Shown here in pieces: positions 57,856 to 64,000 of a stretch of 64,000 nt of DNA. The DNA comes from JAMOQA01 sp964582785 (GTDB lineage: Bacteria; Acidobacteriota; Polarisedimenticolia; J045). Where the stretch lies: NCBI GenBank assembly GCA_964582785.1, contig CAZOTT010000002.1, positions 1 to 64,000 on the forward strand. Direction: 5' to 3'. The notes beneath the pieces are model-generated. The model was not told the origin of the DNA and made no database searches. It saw only the letters and a list, made by a program, of their open reading frames with translations. A program made the position numbers and the translations under genes. The first letter of the stretch is position 1. Every line of letters begins with the position of its first letter.

Positions 57856-60800
57856 TCAGGGGCAGGCGTCGAGCGACGCGTCACGGTCGCCGCTCTGGCT
57901 GGCCGCCTGCGTGTTGTAGCTGTAGCCGTCCACCCGGGTCAGGTACCAGAACCCGGCACCCGCCGCGGGCGTGGCGGAGTCGGTCGACTGGGTGTCGGTC
58001 CCGTCGTTCTCGAGGCAGCTGCCGCCGGAGAAGTTCCCCGAGCTGCGCAGGCTGTCGAGATCGCCCTTCGCCGTGTCGAAGATGCTCGGACAGGCGGCGT
58101 TGGCGTCCGGGTCCCACTCGAAGGTGGTCTTGTTGTCGGCCGGCCAGCGGAGGTTGTCCGTCCAGCACTCGGCGGGGCCGCCACCGCCTCCCAGCGGGGT
58201 GTTGATCGTCACCTCGTCCTCGCCGATGCAGCTCGGCTCGGAGGAGCACCGGACCTTGAGGACGTAGGTGGTGTTGTACTTCGGGGTGACGACCGTGAAG
58301 GCGTTGGTCTGCCAGTCACGGACGACGGCCCCGTCGCTGGTCTCGAAGCGGTACTCGAGAGCACCGCCCAGGCAGGAGTCGGCGTCGGACTTCGAGCCGT
58401 CGAGCCAGAAGGGGCGGCCGGGCGCGTTCGACTCGCCGGTGTCGGTGTTGACGTCGGTGTTGCCGTCACCGTCGAAGTCGCAGTACTCCGGCGTCTGGTC
58501 GGAGCAGGCGATCGCGGGCTTCCGGTTCAGGTTCTTGTCCACCCGCGGGTAGGGGACGGCGGCGAGCGCGGCGTTGACGCTGCCACAGTTGCTCGCCGGG
58601 CACTGGGCGGAAGTGGCCTCGCCGTCGTTGTCCACGGAGAGGGTCCCACTGGACGCGGCGCCGGTGATCTGGACGTTGTCGATCCACCAGCCGTCGTCCC
58701 GGTTCGAGCAGAAGGGACCGATGATCGCCGCGCAGTTCTCGATACCGGGCAGGCCGCCCGGGCTGACGTGGAAGCGGATCAGGACCTTCTGCCCCTTCCA
58801 GGGAGTCAGGTCGTACTTCTTCTGGATCCACTTCGTCTGGGGAACCGCCCCGTTCCCGACCGAGCCCTCGGACTCTTCACCGGTCTCGGGGAAGCAGCCC
58901 GACCAGAGCACGACCTGGACCTGGCCGAACGGATCGTCCTGCCGGGTCCGGCCGACGCAGGAGTCGGAGCTCATCGGGAAGCAGGTCGAGGACGGACCGG
59001 TCCGCAGGGAGTTCTCGAAGAAGTCGTCCTCGGTGTTCCCGTCGTCCGACGGATCGTACATGCAGTTGATGAAGTTCGGCATGCGGAACGACTGCTCGGG
59101 GCTGAACCAGGCGTGGAGCGGCTCCCAGTGCTCCGAGCCGTCCCGGTTGCCGGTCTCGAGGGTGTCGCAGTCGTCGTTTCCGTTCTTGTCGACGCAGATG
59201 TAGGTCAGGGCGGCGTCGAAGTCCCAGGGCGGGTACCCGCCGCTGAAGAGCCGCCAGTCGGTGATCGAGAGCTGGGTCCAGTAGGAGAGCTCGGGGTTAC
59301 CGGTCCCCAGCTGAATGCTGTAGCGCGTTTCCGCCCACCGCATGCGGTTCATGTCGAGGGTGGTGTTGTCGTCGAGGATCGAGCCGTCGGCCTCCGGGTG
59401 GTTCCCCAGGTGGAGCGAGGAGATACCCCCGGCCATGGAGCGGTTGTCCGGGCAGGCGGTCAGCTCGCAGACCGTCTCGCCGGCCGGCGGCTGCTTGCTG
59501 GTGTGCAGGTGCCAGTGGTTCTCGGTGTTGTCGTACCCCTCGCCCAGCTCGCAGTAGTCCTCCGGATCGGTGTTGTTCCCGTAGGGGTTGTTCGGGTCGT
59601 TGTACTGGCACCGGGTGCCGTCCAGCTCGGAGGCGTCATCACCCGTGTTGTGCCGCTCCCAGCCCATCCGGCTGCTGGGATGCGGCTTCTCGAAGAGATC
59701 CTGGTCCGAGGCGTAGGACTCGAAGTCGTCGGACCAGGTGGTCTCGGTGAACCCGGAGGCGTCGAGGTTGTGGACCACCCGGAAGCTCTGGGCGATCGCG
59801 GTGCCGGAAATCGGCACGTTCTGGGTGCGAACCGCCGCGAGGTCGTGGGAGTCGGGGGTGACGACCGCCATCGCCCGGAGGGAGACGTTGAACAGGGAGG
59901 ACAGGTCCTCGCCGGTGGAGCTGCGGGTCACCCGCGCCGCCACGAAGCCGGCGAAGCCGTCGTCCAGGGTGGAGGTGTCCACCTCGTCCCCGCTCTCCCC
60001 GTGGGGAGCGAGCTCCGGGATGACGATCGTGTCGTCGGTGAGGCACTCGACGTTGTCGCTGTCGGTGGTGACGGTGAGGACCACGTCCTCCATGCGGAAG
60101 TCGGACATGTTCCGCACGAGGAAGCTGACGAGCACTTCCTCGCCCGGGTCCGCCCAGCCGTCACCGTCGCCGGTGCCGTGGCCGTCGATGCCGTCCCACA
60201 CCTTGACCTTCGCGATCATGACGTCGGCGACGTCGAAGGCCGCGAAGGTGGCGTCGGTCAGCGGGTTGTCGATGCAGCCGCACTCGTCGTCGGAGTAGCG
60301 GGCCTCCTGGCCGGGCAGGTGGGGCGTGCGCCCCGGGGCCAGGTTGGTCTCGGTCGGGCAGAGCTCCTCCGGGTTGTCGACGACGCCGTCGCCGTCATCG
60401 TCGAAGCCGGCGATGCCGGGCTGGCCGTCGGGCCCGGTGTTCCACCCGTGGACCCCGTCGTCCTTGTCGAAGTAGCGGACGTTGATCGAAGGGGTGTCGA
60501 GGCCGTTGAAGGCCAGGTAGACGAGGCCGTCGCCCTGCTTCTTGACCCGGGTCGTGTACTGGATCTCCCCGCGGTACTCGTCGGAGCCCGGGGCGACCGG
60601 GTCGAGGCAGAAGGTTTCGGGGTTGCGCTCGGCCTCGGAGTAGGCCTGGACCTCGACCTCCATCGTGCCGTCACCGTCGCAGTCGACGGCGTTGTCCGTG
60701 GTGGAGGCGTTCCAGTCGATGACGGTCACCGGGACGGCGCCGTCGCCGTTGTGGGTGTTGTAGGCGACGCCGAGAGCGACCGAGGCGCACTGCCCCTCGT

Positions 60801-63800
60801 AGTCGCTGCTCGCCGTGGAGCACTTGTCACCGGCCTGCCCCACCGGGTGGGACTCCCGCCACTCGATGACCATGTCGTCGACGGCGGCGCCGTAGCCGGT
60901 GGTGTCCGGGTACTTGCCGGTGCCCTCGAAGACGATGAAGCCGATCTCGGCCTGCCAGCTCGGGCCGACGGGGCCGTAGAAGTCCTCGAGGGTGTTGTAG
61001 TAGGGAGAACCGGCGCCGCGGCCGCCGCGGGCGATGCCGTTGACCATCGACATGTCCGCGTTGCGGACCTGGCGGATCGAGGTGTTCGTCCCGAAGTCGG
61101 GAGCGACGTTCTCGTCGGTCTGGCCGTCACCGCAGACGTCGTCGCCCCAGCCCTGGGGCTTGCCGTTGGCGTCGGTGTTCGGATCGCAGGTGTAGCTGGT
61201 ACTGGTGGAGACGTTGCACTGGGCGGCCGTCAGGCACCACTGGCCGGCCCGGGGGCCGCCGCTGCAGACCCGGCACGGACAGATCTCGTCCGGCTCGTCC
61301 ACCGCGCCGTCCCCGTCGTCGTCCACCCCGCAGGAGCCGGGACAACCGTCGGGCCCGAGGGTGTAGTCGTTGTCGCAGTCGTCGTCCTTCGGCATCGCCG
61401 TCCGGACGGGGCGCTCGGCGCCCGTCAGGCCGTCGCCGGTATCGATCAGGTTGAGGTCGTTGAAGTAGCAGCCGCGGACGCCGGCCCGGTTGCCGCCGAT
61501 CGTCCCGTTCGTCCCGTCACCGTAGTTCGGGGAGGTCTTGTCGGTCTCGGTCGGCTGGAAGGCGAAGCCGCCCCCGTAGATCGAGAGCTGGCCGCCGCCC
61601 CGGAGGCCCATCTTGTTGCCGAACAGGCCGCCGTGAATGTACTCGTCGCCGAGGTGGACCGGGCTGTAGGAATCGACGTCCAGATCGAACTCCCAGGAGA
61701 AGGCGGCGTTGCCGTCGTCGTCCTTGACGTCGTACTGGTAGTTCCAGGACCAGTCGAGGATCCAGGTCTTCCAGGCGTAGCCGTCGTTCCAGGAGGCCGT
61801 GCCGTCCGGATCCCAGTGGACCGGGTGGATCACCGGGGTGCGGAGCCCCTCGAACCAGAAGCCCTTCCCCTCGGTGCCGTAGGCGGTGTCGTACGGCTCG
61901 CAGAAGTTCTCGTCACCGACGCACTGGGCCCCGCCGTTGTTCGGGTCGGCCGGGCTCTTGATCGTGCCGGTGTGCCAGACGCCGCCGCGGGACGCGCTGG
62001 TGGCCTTGGTCATCCAGCCGCAGCCGCCGCCGGTGCCCCAGTTCTCGTCCAGGTGGTTGGGCTGGCCGTCGGGGTCCCGGTCCTCCTCGACCTGGAGCAC
62101 CCCGTCCCAGTTCATGTCCTCGCCCCAGTTGGTGATCGTGTCGGGGTTGGACTCGGCGTTCTCGGACTGGGGGCTGACGCCGACGCGGAAGCCCTCGTCG
62201 TCCTGGTCGAAGTCCCAGGGACCGTTGAAGCCGGGGTTTCCGTAGCCGTACTGGTCGTCCGTCAGGTCCTCGTAGACGACGCCCTTTTCCTGGAGGCCCC
62301 GGTGGATGAAGTCGATCGGATCGAAGTCGTTGGGAGCGATCTTGTCTTCCCACTTCTCGTCGTAGTTCCGGTCGAAGTCCAGGGTACAGCCGGTGGGGCA
62401 GTCGGTGATGTAGTGGTGGACCTCGTCATCCGCCTGGCCAAGGAACTCGAAGGCCTGGCAGTCGGCCACCGGCTGGCCGGCCTTCTCGCCCTTGAGGGAG
62501 ACGACCAGCTCGATCCGCTCCCGCTGGGGAGGCGTCCCGGAGACCGAGAAGGTGAAGGTCGAACGCTGCAGGGACTGGGAGGGCAGCATGCCCACGTGGA
62601 TGTCCGGGTTCTCGATGTCGATCCAGGACACCGGTGCGTTGTTCTCCCGGCAGGGGTCGGTCTCGTCGTCCCCGTCGGGCACCACCGCGCGCAGGCCGAG
62701 GACCGCGTCGGCGAGGTCGAACGCGTCGAGGTTGTAGTACTGGAGGGTCAGGGAGAAGGTCTCGCCCTGGTCCAGGTACTTGTCGTCGTCGCACCCGCCG
62801 TCCAGGTAGAAGGCGTAGTCCGGGCCGAGCTGGCGGATCAGCGAAACGCCGAGGTTCGGCTGGCAGTCCACCGTGGCGGTGGAGACGCGCTGGACGTCGG
62901 TGGCGCCGTTGTCCGTCTTGTCGTCGTAGAAGACCTTCAGGGTGTAGTTGTTGCCGACCGACAGCATGCCGTCGTTGTCGGCGGGGGAGTCGAGCTCCGT
63001 GGTCAGCGGGAGCGGCTCCGTGGAAACGAAGTGCAGGGCGTCCGTCGGGCGGGTGAAGTCGATCCCGGTCTCGGTATCGACCACGGTGCCGTTCTCGTCC
63101 AGGACCTGGACGGTGACGCGGTTCCCGATGGCGGAGGCCGGGCAGTGGTCGGCGTCCGGGCAGTCCGGATCACCGGCGTCCTCGACCTCGTCGACGAGCA
63201 CCTTGACCTCGCCGTTGCAGGTCACCGGGTTCTGGTCGAACCGCACGGACGAGCCGGCGGCCACCGGGCCCGCGATCGCGATGGAGTAGTGGAGCGCCGT
63301 GGAGCTGTGGTTGATCACCTTGACCTGCCAGGTGCCCGCCTTCAGCACCGGCACGTCGAAGGTGCCGTCGCCGTCCTTGTCCGGGGCGTTGTACTTCGTC
63401 GGCACGAAGACCGCCTCGGTGTTGTTCCAGGTGTCGCGGAAGTTGTCGCTGACACCGGTGGCGTCCATCGAGTAGAAGTACTCGTCCTGGGTGTTGTCCC
63501 CGTCGAGATCCTCGCCGGAGTCCACCTGGCCGTTGCGGTTGATGTCTTCCTGGAAGAAGTTGCCGAAGAAGACCGTATCGTCGGAGTTGCCGCAGGTCCC
63601 GTCGGCGCCGCAGTAGCGCACCTCCAGGTCGAGGTCCCAGGTGAGGTTCTCGGAGCTGGAATCGTCGTTCCAGACGAGGGCGACCGCCAGGTCGTCTCCC
63701 TCCTCGTCGAGGACCTGGAACTCGGCGGTGGTGGAGCTGCCCCCGGCCAGGGGATCGGTCAGGGACAGGTGGCTGACGCCGTCGTCATTCCCGTCACCGT

Positions 63801-64000
63801 CCAGGTCACCCGGCAGGTCGTGGACGATCAGCCCGGAGACCGTGGAGTCGGGGTAGTCGACGAGGGGCAGGGCCCGGGTGAGGAAGAACTGGCCGTAGCC
63901 CGTCAGGTGGTTGAAGCGGTACTCCGGGACCAGGGTCTTGCCGCTGGTGATCGGCTTCGTCCCGACGATCATCAGCGCCTTGATCAGCGAGCCGCTGATC
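57856..64000 (-). CDS. Giant secreted protein, probably the C-terminal part of a subtilase (5' end outside window)
   Basis: At least 2,048 residues, open to the window edge. The first visible residues (ISGSLIKALMIVGTKPI) match the helix after the catalytic Ser of S8 subtilases, and LAVALVWNDDSS...WDLDLEVR resembles the beta-barrel after KP-43-type subtilases, so the catalytic domain is probably just beyond 64000. The rest is a mosaic: beta-sandwich blocks, Cys pairs, many calcium-type loops such as DDDGDGVVDNPEELCP (near 60380) and DDDGDGAVDEPDEICP (near 61300), a laminin/MAM-like block (58600-59700), a PKD-like block (58200-58500), and a C-terminal GFWYLTRVD end. It is far more Asn/Asp/Thr-rich than its neighbours. 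Exported, possibly surface-held. Confidence 0.8.
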   Translation of the reverse strand, partial: ISGSLIKALMIVGTKPITSGKTLVPEYRFNHLTGYGQFFLTRALPLVDYPDSTVSGLIVHDLPGDLDGDGNDDGVSHLSLTDPLAGGSSTTAEFQVLDEEGDDLAVALVWNDDSSSENLTWDLDLEVRYCGADGTCGNSDDTVFFGNFFQEDINRNGQVDSGEDLDGDNTQDEYFYSMDATGVSDNFRDTWNNTEAVFVPTKYNAPDKDGDGTFDVPVLKAGTWQVKVINHSSTALHYSIAIAGPVAAGSSVRFDQNPVTCNGEVKVLVDEVEDAGDPDCPDADHCPASAIGNRVTVQVLDENGTVVDTETGIDFTRPTDALHFVSTEPLPLTTELDSPADNDGMLSVGNNYTLKVFYDDKTDNGATDVQRVSTATVDCQPNLGVSLIRQLGPDYAFYLDGGCDDDKYLDQGETFSLTLQYYNLDAFDLADAVLGLRAVVPDGDDETDPCRENNAPVSWIDIENPDIHVGMLPSQSLQRSTFTFSVSGTPPQRERIELVVSLKGEKAGQPVADCQAFEFLGQADDEVHHYITDCPTGCTLDFDRNYDEKWEDKIAPNDFDPIDFIHRGLQEKGVVYEDLTDDQYGYGNPGFNGPWDFDQDDEGFRVGVSPQSENAESNPDTITNWGEDMNWDGVLQVEEDRDPDGQPNHLDENWGTGGGCGWMTKATSASRGGVWHTGTIKSPADPNNGGAQCVGDENFCEPYDTAYGTEGKGFWFEGLRTPVIHPVHWDPDGTASWNDGYAWKTWILDWSWNYQYDVKDDDGNAAFSWEFDLDVDSYSPVHLGDEYIHGGLFGNKMGLRGGGQLSIYGGGFAFQPTETDKTSPNYGDGTNGTIGGNRAGVRGCYFNDLNLIDTGDGLTGAERPVRTAMPKDDDCDNDYTLGPDGCPGSCGVDDDGDGAVDEPDEICPCRVCSGGPRAGQWCLTAAQCNVSTSTSYTCDPNTDANGKPQGWGDDVCGDGQTDENVAPDFGTNTSIRQVRNADMSMVNGIARGGRGAGSPYYNTLEDFYGPVGPSWQAEIGFIVFEGTGKYPDTTGYGAAVDDMVIEWRESHPVGQAGDKCSTASSDYEGQCASVALGVAYNTHNGDGAVPVTVIDWNASTTDNAVDCDGDGTMEVEVQAYSEAERNPETFCLDPVAPGSDEYRGEIQYTTRVKKQGDGLVYLAFNGLDTPSINVRYFDKDDGVHGWNTGPDGQPGIAGFDDDGDGVVDNPEELCPTETNLAPGRTPHLPGQEARYSDDECGCIDNPLTDATFAAFDVADVMIAKVKVWDGIDGHGTGDGDGWADPGEEVLVSFLVRNMSDFRMEDVVLTVTTDSDNVECLTDDTIVIPELAPHGESGDEVDTSTLDDGFAGFVAARVTRSSTGEDLSSLFNVSLRAMAVVTPDSHDLAAVRTQNVPISGTAIAQSFRVVHNLDASGFTETTWSDDFESYASDQDLFEKPHPSSRMGWERHNTGDDASELDGTRCQYNDPNNPYGNNTDPEDYCELGEGYDNTENHWHLHTSKQPPAGETVCELTACPDNRSMAGGISSLHLGNHPEADGSILDDNTTLDMNRMRWAETRYSIQLGTGNPELSYWTQLSITDWRLFSGGYPPWDFDAALTYICVDKNGNDDCDTLETGNRDGSEHWEPLHAWFSPEQSFRMPNFINCMYDPSDDGNTEDDFFENSLRTGPSSTCFPMSSDSCVGRTRQDDPFGQVQVVLWSGCFPETGEESEGSVGNGAVPQTKWIQKKYDLTPWKGQKVLIRFHVSPGGLPGIENCAAIIGPFCSNRDDGWWIDNVQITGAASSGTLSVDNDGEATSAQCPASNCGSVNAALAAVPYPRVDKNLNRKPAIACSDQTPEYCDFDGDGNTDVNTDTGESNAPGRPFWLDGSKSDADSCLGGALEYRFETSDGAVVRDWQTNAFTVVTPKYNTTYVLKVRCSSEPSCIGEDEVTINTPLGGGGGPAECWTDNLRWPADNKTTFEWDPDANAACPSIFDTAKGDLDSLRSSGNFSGGSCLENDGTDTQSTDSATPAAGAGFWYLTRVDGYSYNTQAASQSGDRDASLDACP

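Overview
The window is about 64 kb of chromosome from a very GC-rich, diderm (Gram-negative) bacterium. Evidence for the cell type: an LPS gene set (kdsA, kdsB, kdsC, kdsD, a heptose-7-phosphate kinase, a heptosyltransferase, a Kdo-kinase-like gene), lapA/lapB, bamA, tatA/tatC, a periplasmic PBP4, and a full menaquinone route. Start codons are often GTG, sometimes TTG and once probably CTG. Most genes sit in tightly overlapping ATGA/GTGA operons. The DUF4388 protein, the huge DxDGDG-rich secreted protein and the sulfatase-like membrane protein remind me of Acidobacteriota (Thermoanaerobaculia/Polarisedimenticolia-like lineages), but no rRNA or marker set here proves this. No tRNA, rRNA, CRISPR array or insertion sequence was seen. 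A run of 100 N at 20072-20171 marks a scaffold gap.

Layout. 28-2790 (minus): a small Cys-rich protein and a secreted protein; a SelW-like selenoprotein read through an in-frame UGA; a REC-GGDEF response regulator; an Hpt protein. 2934-3669 (plus): queF and a DUF971 gene. 3671-5281 (minus): a CtpA-like protease. 5370-8029 (plus): tatA-tatC-GT2-Kdo kinase-like. 8021-10450 (minus): membrane HD-GYP/GGDEF protein. 10674-14094 (plus): PAS histidine kinase plus NtrC-type regulator. 14054-16683 (minus): TPR lipid/periplasmic protein and heptosyltransferase. 16808-20904 (plus): Trm112-like, rfaE1 kinase, DUF4388 repeat protein with the gap. 20934-27255 (minus): kdsB-pyrG-kdsA-kdsD-kdsC-lapA-lapB. 27388-29237 (plus): ABC exporter. 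29255-35300 (plus): thioesterase, aroA::aroE, aroC, aroK::aroB, aroQ. 35319-36521 (minus): isocitrate dehydrogenase family. 36641-45382 (minus): DAHP synthase-ubiE-menF-menD-menB-menA-menC-menE. 45659-50361 (plus): sulfatase-like membrane protein, bamA. 50449-51969 (minus): dacB. 51970-52581: non-coding DNA with a 45-bp tandem repeat. 52582-56003 (plus): HTH regulator, sucC-sucD-ndk, terminator. 56070-57728 (minus): M48 lipoprotein protease. 57856-64000 (minus): 3' part of a giant secreted protein.

How it works together. All seven shikimate-pathway activities (DAHP synthase, AroB, AroQ, AroE, AroK, AroA, AroC) are present, four of them packed into two fusion proteins, and the chorismate product feeds a near-complete menaquinone set (MenF, D, C, E, B, A, UbiE, plus a DHNA-CoA thioesterase candidate; no MenH seen). 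The kds/lap/heptose genes make the inner LPS core and control its output. Several sigma70-like promoters with TANNNT -10 elements and 17-base spacers can be read; at three genes (ctpA, the heptosyltransferase, bamA) the -10 lies exactly 7 bases before ATG, which predicts leaderless mRNAs. The clearest hidden gene is the UGA-containing SelW-like selenoprotein with a SECIS-like hairpin at 1199-1435.
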